DNA of 64,000 nucleotides, from positions 62,001-126,000 of the forward strand of contig JBEWZL010000152.1 in assembly GCA_045837725.1 (NCBI GenBank), written 5' to 3'. Both the position numbers and the translations under genes were made by a program. This stretch comes from Vermamoeba vermiformis (lineage: Eukaryota; Tubulinea; Echinamoebida). The notes under the pieces were generated by a model. The model saw nothing but the letters and a program-made list of their open reading frames with translations, did not search any database and had not been told where the DNA came from. Shown one piece after another: positions 49,301 to 62,110 of this stretch (positions are counted from its first letter, which is position 1; each line of letters starts with the position of its first letter).

Positions 49301-50197
49301 TGATTCGTGACACGTGTCAAAGTGTCAAAGTGTCATTTGCTAACCCCTCATTTTCTCAGCTCGTTGGAGTTCCTAGCATGCACATTCAGTTCGACAGTGC
49401 CGATGGCAAGTACGAAGGAGTGTATCACTCAAACTACGATAGCTTCTACTGGTACACTCAGTGGGGCGATCCAAATTTCGAGTACCACGCTAGCTTGGCT
49501 AAAGTTTTTGGTATCATCGTTAAAACTTTGAGCGGTACGTAAAAATGTTAAATAATAACGTTATAAAGCATACTAATGATGTTTATTTATAGAGTCTGTT
49601 GTTCTTCCGTTCAACTACATCGATTACGCTGGTGATTTGACTGCCTTTGTCGAGGAGCTTGAGAAAGGCGCCACTTCGAAGTTCAACAAAACTTTCTCAG
49701 AATTTAATATTTTGAAGGACTCTGTAAGTGACAATGATTTATTATTATTGGAATGCAATTTCACTGAACTAACTTTGGTTCATGAATAGTTGACTGCGTT
49801 CAGCAAATGCGCTAAATCGGTCCAAGACGATGTCAATCGATACACCAAGCTTGCTAAGGACGAACGTGACTACGAGATTGAGATCCGCAAGTTGAACGAT
49901 TTGTTGATGTTAACTGAACGCGCTTTCATCGATTACAATGGCCTGCCTAACAGACCGTTCTTCCGTCACATTGTTTACGGTACGGAATACGATTCTCAGA
50001 AAAACCAATTTTGCTAATATTTGATATACAATGCAGCACCCAGCCAATACGACAGCTATTTCGGTCAAGCTTTCCCTGCCATTTCGGACGCTATTTTCAC
50101 TGCGGATCAAGACAGCTTGATCTGGGCTCTAAAATACAACTCGTTGTTCATTGACGGTGCGTCAAACTTCTTGTGCTATCAAAACAGCGATTTTTAA
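46303..50197 (+). CDS. Glutamate carboxypeptidase II-like (NAALADase, M28B) type II membrane peptidase
   Basis: Zinc peptidase that removes C-terminal glutamate in animal members. Exon 1 (46,303-46,333) and exon 2 (46,497-46,549) give a short cytosolic part ending [11 protein letters not shown]. Exon 3 starts the transmembrane anchor [21 protein letters not shown], so the protein is type II as in GCPII. Then come the PA-type insert ([16 protein letters not shown]), the metal site ([36 protein letters not shown]), [10 protein letters not shown] and the last His ligand ([10 protein letters not shown]). The helical dimerisation domain ends the protein ([23 protein letters not shown]...). All expected ligands are present. 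About 15 exons; palindromes lie in three introns. The extracellular substrate is unknown. Confidence 0.85.
48434..48445. repeat. TGACACGTGTCA palindrome (carboxypeptidase intron)
   Basis: Perfect copy within the intron after the VVYMK exon. Confidence 0.85.
49018..49029. repeat. TGACACGTGTCA palindrome (carboxypeptidase intron)
   Basis: Perfect copy in the short intron before the [11 protein letters not shown] exon. Confidence 0.85.
49308..49319. repeat. TGACACGTGTCA palindrome (carboxypeptidase intron)
   Basis: Perfect copy followed by two AAGTGTCA half-site repeats in the same intron. Confidence 0.85.
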
Positions 50198-50285
50198 ACT
50201 TAAATTTTATTAAGTACTACTGCTATTGTTTGTTACAATCTAAATTCTGCTTACTTTAATATAGAAACTATGCGTTAAATTATAT

Positions 50286-51170
50286 TCATTGATTGTTGAA
50301 TTCATCAATCATTGCTTTGATTGTGAACGAAGGAATAATTTGCGTAGATGTGAGAACTTGGTGAGTGACAGGTGATGTGTCATTATCTGCAAGCCAAGCT
50401 TCAATTGCACTTCGTTCATAGGTGTGACCGTCAGAGAGTTGAACTGGATCCACCATTAATTGCTTTGTTAGAGGGCAAATCAATGCACTAGGAGCCTTCT
50501 TTTTGATCTCTTGCTTTAATTCAATCTTCTTTTTTGCTGGCTACAATCTAATTAGAGATTGAACAATTAAACTTGCACTTACCTTGACTTCATGCTGTTG
50601 GCCAAATTCATTAAAAGGATCATACTCTCGGCGAAGCTCCTTAATTGCTTCTTCAAATGCAACTTTAACTGCTATTGTTTTGACTTTGAATGCAAATGAT
50701 CCCAAGTCATGACCATCAATCATCAATAATTCTTGGCCAGTAATCTGATCAATTTGAAAATACAATGAGAATATATCTATATATTTCAAATGTTCTTATT
50801 ACTTACACCTTTGTGTTTGAAGGTAGTGGTCAATGAATTTAAGCCTTTCTCTTTTAGCCACTTCACAACATGCTTGGTTTTCCATGCCAATACTCCTGTG
50901 AATTCACTGAATATATCTTTTTTGCATTTGACTAAAAGAATATATGTTTGAAGGCGCTTTGCTTCATTGTAAGACATTTTTAAGCACTGAGTAATGTCTT
51001 GAGTTGTTAGACCAAGCAAGATTTGGCCTGAGATTTCATTTTGGTCTATTCCATGAACAGCCTCATCAGGGGCTTGGATGTCTTTCATAAATTCAACAAC
51101 ATCTGCCACTGTCCAATTTGCTACAGGTGATTTATTTTTTCTCTCTTCTATTGATGCTCTGCTCTTTCTG
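50286..51170 (-). CDS. SAM-domain and U-box protein (probable E3 ubiquitin ligase)
   Basis: Two SAM-like units come first: NWTVADVVEFMKDIQ...GLTTQDITQCLKM and LAWKTKHVVKWLKEKGLNSLTTTFKHKG-ITGQELLMIDGHDL, the second split by a phase-0 intron. A basic linker (KKKIELKQEIKKKAPSA) leads to a complete C-terminal U-box: LICPLTKQLMVDPVQLSDGHTYERSAIEAWLADNDTSPVTHQVL...TIKAMIDEF. U-boxes recruit E2 enzymes without zinc. The N-terminal start is not fixed; the open frame continues upstream of 51,109 without a clear ATG. The codons are more AT-rich than in the neighbours. It converges on the carboxypeptidase gene, 88 bp away. Confidence 0.7.
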
Positions 51171-51536
51171 CTCCAATTTTGAAATTTTCAAATAAGTCTT
51201 CAAGTGGATGATTATTTTAAAGATGATTCAGAAGAAATTTTTTACGATTCATTATTTTCTCTAACTCTACATTTATCTTATAAGGGTATTTTTTTAATTT
51301 TTATTCTCTTCTCCCTCTTTTTTACATTTTTTTTTCAATTTTTCTTATCATCTCCTTCACCCAGGAGCCTACTACTCGAGAATAAGATATAATAGGCTCT
51401 CTGTAATGCAGGAGGTTTTTTGCGGAAAGTGTTTTTTGGCACCGGGCCTGTGCCTCTCACATTTTATCTCGATCTAGTCTAAACTCCAATGTCCTCAAGA
51501 GCGAGCCCCATAAGGTGCTGAGTCGGCAAGCTAGAA
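51171..51536. other. T-rich stretch, no gene supported
   Basis: Long T runs give a hydrophobic plus-strand frame (51,204-51,392) that looks like composition, not a gene. Nothing else seen. Confidence 0.5.
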
Positions 51537-52277
51537 TTATTGTTTGTTGGCTTTGGCAAAGTAAGTAATTCCTAACTTACAACTCAAGTCCAATCCAATT
51601 AGTTTACATGAAGCCAATGGTTCTACAACCCATTCTCCTTCCAAATAAATTCTGTTGTTAGACAGATTCAAGAGAGTCAAAGACTTGGACGTTTGTGCAA
51701 ATTCCAATATAAGCTTGGCACAAGTATCATCAAGATCACATCCTGAAATAAAAATGTCATTAACTTTGTATTTTTGCAATTACAATTTTGTACTTTTAAT
51801 ATCCAATCTTGTCAAATGATTTGGCGGCCTAATCCTGCCACAATTCGTGATGGAGTTCAATCAAGTATTAGTATAAATAATTTGTAGACATTTCTTACTT
51901 ACTGTCAAATTCCACTTCTTCATACTATTAATCAGCTGTAAAAAATTGACAAGATTTTTGTTGGTGATCCATCGAATTTGAAGAAAATAGTGTTAAAAAA
52001 TATATTAAAATGTAGAATAAAATTGATAATTGTACTAGGCCGCAATGACAATCGTAATTATTCAAAAATAAAACTTTTTTAATAACTTACCTTTAATTTT
52101 AATTTTTGTTGCTCCTTTCAGTCTGTTGAATTAATATCTTCTTTGTTGAGCAAGTGCGACTAATCTGTTTAAATTGGATGCCGTTTTTGACCTCTTTTTT
52201 GGTCGGTATTCGCTCGGGTCCAAACTGACCCAAACGAATCCTATTTCACGTTTTTTGGAATTGTTGTTATTAGACAT
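51537..52277 (-). CDS. Small LRR-type gene or remnant
   Basis: The 3' part (51,779-51,537) encodes a leucine-rich repeat of the RNI type: FISGCDLDDTCAKLILEFAQTSKSLTLLNLSNNRIYLEGEW...LIGLDLSCKLGITYF. A plausible first exon begins at 52,277 (MSNNNNSKKREIGFVWVSLDPSEYRPKKRSKTASNLNRLV), and a second piece RLKGATKIKIKG precedes a gtaagt donor. The pieces do not join in one frame without assuming a change, and the region between is very AT-rich. It is short for an LRR protein, so it may be a relic. Confidence 0.4.
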
Positions 52278-52588
52278 AACTACTGGTGTGTTGTATTCAC
52301 TGTGAGCAGCTCATTTGAACAAAAAAAAACGTAATCGAACCCAAAAAATCTTTTTTGCTTTTCCCACAGAATTATTACTTCTGTTGCTGAATAATTGCTT
52401 CTGGAAGCTCGGCATGATTTAGCTACCATATATTAATTAATTACGTCAAAATTAGCTTTTATTACAATTGTTTCGTTGTGTCTTAACTGACACGGAGTTG
52501 GATGCGCAGTTTGAATTCTCGATTCAAACAGCACTGGTAATTAAATATTTCGTATATATTATATAGACTAGACTTGTAGCTACATATT
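52278..52588. other. Intergenic stretch, nothing seen
   Basis: About 310 bp of AT-rich sequence before the 3' end of UDP-glucose pyrophosphorylase; it should hold the promoter of the LRR-type gene. Confidence 0.45.
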
Positions 52589-54866
<2,278 letters not shown>

Positions 54867-55012
54867 GACGTGGTGTTGTTGTTGCTAGACTAATTTGAAA
54901 GTAATAACAAGCCAAAAACGCAATTTTTCAATCAACTTTTTACTGCTTTTAGAATTTTTATTGAAATCTCAGGTTTTTGTTCCGATCCGCAGACTTTTCC
55001 ATCAGATCTATA

Positions 55013-55155
55013 TTACTTGATTGTATTGCTAAGGTACATCTTGGCATCGCAGTAAATGTCGGCCAATTTAATGGCCGTTGATTCGATTGATCCTGAAAAA
55101 CTGAAATTTTCATTAAAAGCGCAGTGTTGTTTGATTAAGGGGCGCAATTTTACTT
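55013..55155 (-). other. Short open frame, possible exon fragment
   Basis: It reads VKLRPLIKQHCAFNENFSFSGSIESTAIKLADIYCDAKMYLSNTIK then a stop, with gene-like composition but no start or donor partner found. It may be a last exon or relic between UGP and the NDUFA4-like gene. Confidence 0.25.
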
Positions 55156-55211
55156 AAAAATTCAGTTCATGTTGTCGTGTGCACTCGGCGATGCCATTCA
55201 CGTTTTAAAAT

Positions 55212-55674
55212 TTATTCGTCTTTGTTCTGATGCGAGCCCGCCGCGCTGTAAGTTGTCTTGTATGGGTTTGCAAGCGGTAATTTGCCTCTTAATACTGACT
55301 CCTTTTCATCTCGGGTCGGAATAATCTCGTATTGGCGCTTGTTCAAGCTATCAAAGCTCAGAGATCAGAATTTTTTTCTTTGGCAATACCAGCGGGATCT
55401 ACGGCTTACCTCGAGCGAGTGAACAAATATCGGCCAAAGGTAAAGACAGCAAGTATGGCAGGCACGCCAACGATGAAAAAGAGAGGATAGGCCTAATTAG
55501 AAATTAGCTATTGAATTTTCGAGTTAATATTGATTGATCCAGAAAGCGAACAGCAATTCAAATTATTTTAATATGCAATTACATTACTATTGTAAGGTAG
55601 TTACTTACTGCTTTGGCTCTGCCACTGAACCAAGCGTGTTTAGGGCTATTCTTTTGGGCGTTCTTTTTATCCAT
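55212..55674 (-). CDS. Small single-pass protein, NDUFA4/B12D-like
   Basis: Three exons, 55,674-55,609, 55,492-55,410 and 55,347-55,212, join in frame to about 94 residues. The basic N-terminus MDKKNAQKNSPKHAWFSGRAKA leads to one membrane span (AYPLFFIVGVPAILAVFTFGRYLF). A polar tail follows (LNKRQYEIIPTRDEKESVLRGKLPLANPYK). The layout 'YPLf...vg.a..la.f...R.l' with a short C-terminal tail resembles the B12D/NDUFA4 family of the mitochondrial inner membrane. The match is from motif memory only, so the family name is tentative; the gene structure is better supported. Confidence 0.5.
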
Positions 55675-56278
55675 TGGATTTGGTTTGATAGGCTATTAAT
55701 AGTTATGGTACGTGTTCCAGTTGTATTTATGAAGCAATACCGCTATTTTGCGTCGGTAAATATTTATCTGATTTTGAAATAATTCAAATTTTCTATTTGT
55801 TATCGTTCAAATCCGGCTGAAGTTTCAAAATTCTCATGACTACGAGTACTGAACGTAAAATTGTTCACTTGCGTATATTTTGTATTCGCTTAGCCATTAG
55901 CGGTTGATCAAGATATTTTGGCTCCAATCGATCGAGTTTACGGAATTATATAGCGCCCATACATAAATAATTGTTATTTATGCCGTTGATTTTTGTATGT
56001 TTTTCAAATTGCAGAACCCTCTGGCGGGATCCCTTGACCACAAATCCTCAGATGCTTCCTGTTCCAATAATGAATTAATACTAATAGTACGTTTGATATT
56101 TGATAGCGTTATAACTATCTTCTATCGATGGCAGTAGTTTACCTATTGACGTTTCGTTACACATTGGAAAATTTGTGGCCGTTGAAATCCTTTTGATTTT
56201 AATGGCCAAAAACGACCCAAAAACTATAACAATTTTGCGTCTATATTAACGACACAGTCTATATTAACGACCACAGTA
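55675..56278. other. Intergenic region between divergent genes
   Basis: About 600 bp, AT-rich, holding the two promoters; no gene or repeat seen. Confidence 0.5.
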
Positions 56279-58703
56279 ATGTCGACACAATTTGATTTGC
56301 CTCACGAGATCTGGACGGAGATTTTTAAGTGCTGCGAGGCAGATTCGCTTGCAGCTGATCTTCCTCTCGTATGCAAGTTATTCGCGCAACTAACTGATGT
56401 TAATGAGCTATGGAGAATCAAGTGCATGCAAAGAGGACTGGATCTGACGCTAAAAAAGTCCAATGAAACTTACAAAGCCTTTTATTTTTTCCGTAAGTAA
56501 ATTTAAAATTTGCAAAAATCTTTTTTATTCATATGACTATCATAGTATTAATAAGGCGCAATGATCGGCCACAAATTCATCATTTACGTTCAAATTTAAA
56601 AATAACTTGATCTGGATGGCGTTCTAACATTTTTATTGCGTTCAGAACACCTCGAGTTCTTTCCCTTATTTGGCATTGAAATCGGAAAGACCACCGAGGC
56701 AGAATTGTTAGCTATTAAAGGAGCGATTTCGCAGAACACCTCTCGTTACGTGACGATAAAACAAGTCAATTTTTGGTATAACAACCCTGATAGCGTATTC
56801 AAAATGATGTACTTAGTGAAGGGAATTTATGTTATACCTGAGTAAGTATAAATAAGCCAAATACAAAAAAACCGAGATTTAAATCTGCGATCGAAATTGA
56901 AACTAAGGCTAATTTAAATAGGGAGTGGCAAAAATTTGGGTTGCATTACGAATATGGCTGGAATTCACTATTGGTCTATTTAAAAGAATACAATCATAAC
57001 TACCAGATCAAAGCATTGCCGAGTCAAGAAATGTTTCAAGATCGAGAATGTTTCTCAGCTTCAGTTGAAACCATTGGCAAATGCAAAGACGTGTATTTTA
57101 GTGTTACTTTTGCCTTCAATTATACACCTGGTACGTCGACTACAAAAAAAATAACTTGAAATTTTTGGATCTAATTCGCTTTTTACTTAATTAGGAAATG
57201 TGAACACGAAAGGAACATTGTACAGCATTTCAGTGAACACAAGCTCAAACAAAGAGCAAGAAAAGGAGTGGAAGAGGTATTACGAAAAGAACGTGTTTAA
57301 TACCAAGGGCTATGTTATCGAGAACGAAGAACAAGTGCGAGAAGCGTTAGCAAAGCAATTGCCAAAGATTGCACCGACATTAAGGCGGAAACTTAGAGTC
57401 GTCAAACCAAAACCAAAAATTATTCCATTGGTCGCGGTCGACGGGGTGCAAATTCCAAACGATATTTGGCCAATAATTTTCAGACACACCGATGAAAAAT
57501 CACTTGCGATCAATGTGCCACAAGTGTGCATGGCCTTTAATAGGTTAAGCAGCGACGATCGAGTGTGGGAAGAAAAATGTTTGAAGGCTGGACGAGATAT
57601 GAAGGGCCGTTACGAAGACGAGACTTGGAAACATTATTATTTTACGAGTAAGTCTCATTTATTATTCAGATAATTTCCTTTTATGGTAATAACCAAGTAA
57701 CGATTGAAACACACTTCAAAAAATCGATCCAAATTTCATTAACTTCCTGGCGTCTTGTACAGTTGTACAGATTATTTCCTTATATGGCAATTTCACTCAT
57801 CGATTTCTTATTCGCAGAATTATTGCCGTTATTCCCATTGTTCGGTTGCGTCATTGACCAAACGACTGAAAAAGAATTGCTGGCTCGACCTGACGCCACC
57901 AAAGCAGAGCGAGACCAGTACGCGACGATCAACAAAGTCAATTTTTGGTTCAATAACAGCGACAAGGTGTTCAAAATGATGTACATTGTACGCGGCATTT
58001 ATCCAATTCCTGAGTAAGTAATCGTCAATAGAAGCAACTAACATTCTTACAATATTATCAATTAGCTATAATAATATTATAAATTAACGAATTTATGTGA
58101 CCTTACATCTCATTATAACAATTAATTGCTTTGTTATGGTAGCTTAAAATTAACGTCTTTTTGCCGTACAGCGAATGGCTCAATCTCGGCATTAATTTCG
58201 AAAAGAGTTACGTGGAGTACTTGGAATTCTTCAAATACAGACTGGGCAATTATCAAGTCACCAACGCTCCGTCGCAGCAAAACCATTCGTTCATGCCAAA
58301 GGCCAGCTTCAACGCTTCAGTCAACGTCATTGCTCGTCACAATGAAACTTTTTATATGATGACTTTCATGTTTGGCTACGTGCCAGGTACGTTCACGAAA
58401 AATAATGAAATTTCATGCGTTTTAAATTTACAGCGATCCGGACTTACAACTCATAACTTTTTTTCCTAATTAGGCAATACTCAAACCAAAAATACATTGT
58501 ATAGTATTTCAGTCCGCGGAGCGTACAATCCTAGCGAAGTGGGCGAGTGGAGAACGAATTACGAAGATCACGTGATAATTCACAAAGATCCAGTTGAAGA
58601 TCCCGAACTACCTGCAGATAACCCTGAGTACAATACGAATCAAAATAATCATTGGGAACCTGCTGCTGATGTTGATGTTGATTTTGACGAGTTATTTACA
58701 TAA
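56279..58703 (+). CDS. F-box protein with internal tandem duplication
   Basis: Two halves have the same order. Half 1: F-box FDLPHEIWTEIFKCCEADSLAADLPLVCKLFAQL, then FFPLFGIEIGKTTEAELLA...INFWYNN-type...VFKMMYLVKGIYVIPE, a middle exon starting EWQKFGLHYEYGWNSLLVYLKEY, then YTPG-NVNTKGTLYSISV. Half 2: F-box VQIPNDIWPIIFRHTDEKSLAINVPQVCMAF, then PLFPLFGCVIDQTTEKELLA...VNFWFNNSDKVFKMMYIVRGIYPIPE, EWLNLGINFEKSYVEYLEFFKY, YVPG-NTQTKNTLYSISV. Introns fall at matching points in both halves, and the junction exon 57,194-57,649 contains the end of half 1 and the second F-box. Two F-boxes in one chain are unusual. The associated domain (about 170 aa) is not recognised. Probable SCF-type function. Confidence 0.7.
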
Positions 58704-58825
58704 ACGTATTTTGTCCAAAAGAATTCTAATATGAGCACATCGAAGACGAAGGTAAGCACAAAGACTGAGACGCGTTGCGATTTTCAAACAAAAATTTTAT
58801 ATTCTACTACAACACAATTTCGCAA

Positions 58826-61264
58826 TTAAATATTATTATTTACATTTTCTTCGTCGCTGTTATGACTTTCAGTTCCAGATTCATCGGACTCAGAAGCGCT
58901 AGTCTTGTCGTCGGATGCGCTCGGCTCATCCGCAACAGTAGTTTTCGGATCAGGCATGGTAATCGCGACTTCACCTTCGTTCATATTTGCACCTTGCACT
59001 TCTTCCTTTAGTGGCGACTCCAATTCCACTGAGCGATGAGTTTCCGTAGCCTGACTTAATTGTTGGAGTGGTGTGTTGGCCGTACTTGTGACCGATGTGG
59101 CGGACCCAGCACGGAGACGAGCAGTTGATACTGCTTTAGGAAGACTAACGCTCGACGGTCTCCTCGCATTGCCATCTTAATTGGAGGTCAGCATTTGACA
59201 CGTGTCACAAGAAAACTCGTAAAAGTACGTACCTCCGGAGCTCGATTTCTTCGAAATTGGGATTGAGAACGCTAACACTTTGAATAGACTAGTTGATAAG
59301 AACATAATGAAGCCAAAAGTATCTCCAGCGACGAGTCCATATGGATAAAAGGCGTAGTCTGTCGCTTGGAATATCAAGTACAATATAATGCCCAATTGAA
59401 AAGCTGCACTTGCGTATAACAACTTAATCGCCTATATATATATAATCAAATTGTAAAAATATTGAAGAGTTTTTCTATAGGAATATTAAACTACCTTATA
59501 TTTGCTCTTAGTCTTCTCGGTTTGGACCCGATTTTGAGTCGAGTTCAATGTCTTCATTAATGTATGGCCGTAGTAAAAGAAGAAAATTGACGTGAACGAC
59601 AGCACCACGCCATAGAATACTGATATAACTATAATAAGGGTTGACAGTGGACCTTCGCCGATGCCTCGCAAAATGGCGATCGTGAACTCGAAGGCCCAAA
59701 TGATCGATACAACGACGTAGAATGGAATCTGAGCCTTGTCCAAAAAAGTTACAGTTTTGCTCTTTTGTTTGGTCAGAAGTTCTTTCCTAAAAAGGAAATA
59801 ATCTATTTAGCGTATGTATACTTCCTAATTCATGTATGATTTTGATTTCTAATCAAATTCTGAAAATATTATTCGATAGTGATATGTAAAAATAATCGGA
59901 GGAGTGTCTTTCTCACAGGAAAACTTCGGATGTGCTCGAGCATTTTTGATTCAGTATCTTACCAATACAACGTGATCAAGAGCGAAGTGGCGGGTATAGC
60001 TGGAATACTGATAGTATACAAAATATGGCTAGCAGCTAACGGAAAAATAGCCCGACTGCCCCATGGATCAACCGCTACGAAGATCGCACGTTCTAATTTG
60101 TGCAATTCATTAATTAACCTTCCACAGGCCAGTATATGTGATATCATACCTAAATTGGCAAATAATTCTATCCACAAGCACACCTGAGGAATCGATCGTT
60201 CTGGTCCAAATGCACGAATAAACGTCTAAATTTATCGTTAGCCGGATGTCACCTTGTTTTGACGAGATATGATAAATAAATATTTATAAATACTACGTAC
60301 TGATAGCTTCCATGCAGCTAATATCGCTACTGCTAACGCGTAACTGCCCAAGACTGCGCTTATGACTGGAAATGCTGCAGAGTTGTACGCCTCTTCCCAA
60401 GGATTCGGATCTGTTCATTAATTTCCTATTAATATATTGTGCAATATACGAGGAAATGGGCAAGACTATGATTGATTTGATTTGCTGCGAAGACTAAATT
60501 TCGTTCACAAAAAATGGTTGGATTTGTTAAGTTTGCGTTTAAATTTTTGTTGAACCGTACCATCAAAGCCTATTTCAATTACTACAGTAATATTATCAGC
60601 ATCGGATTGCATATAGTTGATAACTTTCTGAAAATCCTTGTATGAGACATCCCAAACTGGTATGTTGATGTCGGAGATATCAGACCCGTCTCTTAATCGC
60701 TCTAATATGCCAGGAAATGCTATTAAATATATTAGCACATTTGATTAATCAAGAAGTAATTAAATAGCAATAATTACGTACATGAAAATCGCGCGCAATT
60801 CACATAGCCGATTATACCACGACCTATTTGACTTCTTATTTGGTCTTCAGTTCTATTGATGAATATTTAATCGTTAGAAAAAGCGTAATAATTAATTATT
60901 TAATGATTTTGTAACGGTCGGGATCGGATCTGTAAATTGTCTAGTCTTTGAAGACCAATGAATACATACGTTCCATGTCCTATGAAGCAAGAGAGTATAA
61001 TATTTCCTTCCGCAGGCCCAGCTCGGTCATTAAACGTAGCTGCCAGCCTCGATCTAATTGGCTCGGATGTGTTTCTGGGTGGAAAAAGCTGTTCAGGCCG
61101 AAATCCGACGTCGATTAATTAATTATTTTTACTTACATCTGATTATTTCCATATCGTCTAATCCACGGACTATTGTAAAAACCAGCAAGCTCTGGAGGTT
61201 CGAGTACTGTTAACGCATTGTTTAAAGCAATAAATACTAATAATACATAAATACAACGAGCCAT
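58826..61264 (-). CDS. Seven-transmembrane receptor-like protein with signal peptide and extracellular domain
   Basis: It starts MARCIYVLLVFIALNNALTVLEPPELAGFYNSPWIRRYG (signal peptide). An extracellular part of about 200 residues (RLAATFNDRAGPAEGNIILSCFIGHGT...IPVWDVSYKDFQKVINYM) has a PA-domain feel but no firm match. Seven hydrophobic segments follow, from FPVISAVLGSYALAVAILAAW and QVCLWIELFANLGMISHILACG to LYASAAFQLGIILYLIF and DTFGFIMFLSTSLFKVLAFSI. The cytosolic tail is long, acidic and Ser-rich (SASDDKTSASESDESGTESHNSDEENVNNN), a likely phosphorylation or arrestin-binding region. About ten exons. It converges on the duplicated F-box gene. Ligand and G-protein coupling are unknown. Confidence 0.6.
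59196..59207. repeat. TGACACGTGTCA palindrome (7TM gene intron)
   Basis: Perfect copy in an intron of the 7TM gene. Confidence 0.85.
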
Positions 61265-62110
61265 GGTGCTCGTATTACGCTCGAAATTAAACTAATTGCA
61301 GGACTTGGTTTCCTTCTTTTGGGTGTCCAATTTCTATAAAAGGAAACTAAGAATCAAACGTCAACAAATTTTCGGTAATTTTCGCAAGTACAAAAGACTA
61401 CGTGTTTGCAATTAGAGTGCACACCCACGAAGCTTGTCAGACGGACTCAACGACGACGCCCAGAAGAAACAGGAGAGCGCGCGGGGGGGGACCCACCCGG
61501 GATATTTTTGAGGCGAGCTGTTCTGTGAGGCGGGCTGATTTTTAGATGTATCGTCCACTTTTTTGTTTGTCTGCAGCAAAAGTGAAAAAACGCTATTCTA
61601 GAATTCTAAAGGATCGGAACGATCCACCAAATTTTTTTAGAAGGCCACCACGCGTACCTTGACAAATCATTAGCCACTGTATTGATCCGACGTCCCGCAG
61701 TCCTTTTTATTATGTTTTTTTTTATCGACCATTTTTTTCGTTATCACCCATTTTATGTACTTTAAATTTATTTTATTTCTATTAAAAAAGTATTATTATT
61801 TTTTAATATTAAAATAGGATAAATACTTCAAAAGATTAAGGAGAATATAAGTGATCTTAAAAGCCAATTCAGATCCGCTCTTTTAAGCGATAAGCCATCA
61901 GATTATGCCGCCGAGGTCTGGATATTTTACAAAACACGATGATTTTAGCGACTCGGCCTTGGATAAAAATGAACGAGAAAAGTAGTAGGAAAAGGACAAA
62001 ATAGAGGTGCTCTAGAAAAGTATACGGATTAAAAGTCTAATAAGCGACGCGGGTGTTGGGTGGTACGTGAGTTAATTCATTTTTGGCCAACGCAAGGAAG
62101 CAACGGCAGG
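61265..62110. other. Intergenic region between divergent genes
   Basis: About 850 bp. A short GC-rich block near 61,475-61,505 (GCGCGCGGGGGGG then ACCCACCCGGG) stands out from the AT-rich surroundings. The rest is T- and A-rich with no gene. Confidence 0.5.

Noticed and set aside
51204-51392. Hydrophobic plus-strand frame MDDYFKDDSEE...
   Set aside because: The hydrophobic part comes from long T runs; no splice partner or family.
58732-58752. Gene start MSTSKTK with a gtaagc donor after the duplicated F-box gene
   Set aside because: No following exon could be found before the convergent 7TM gene; probably 3' UTR.
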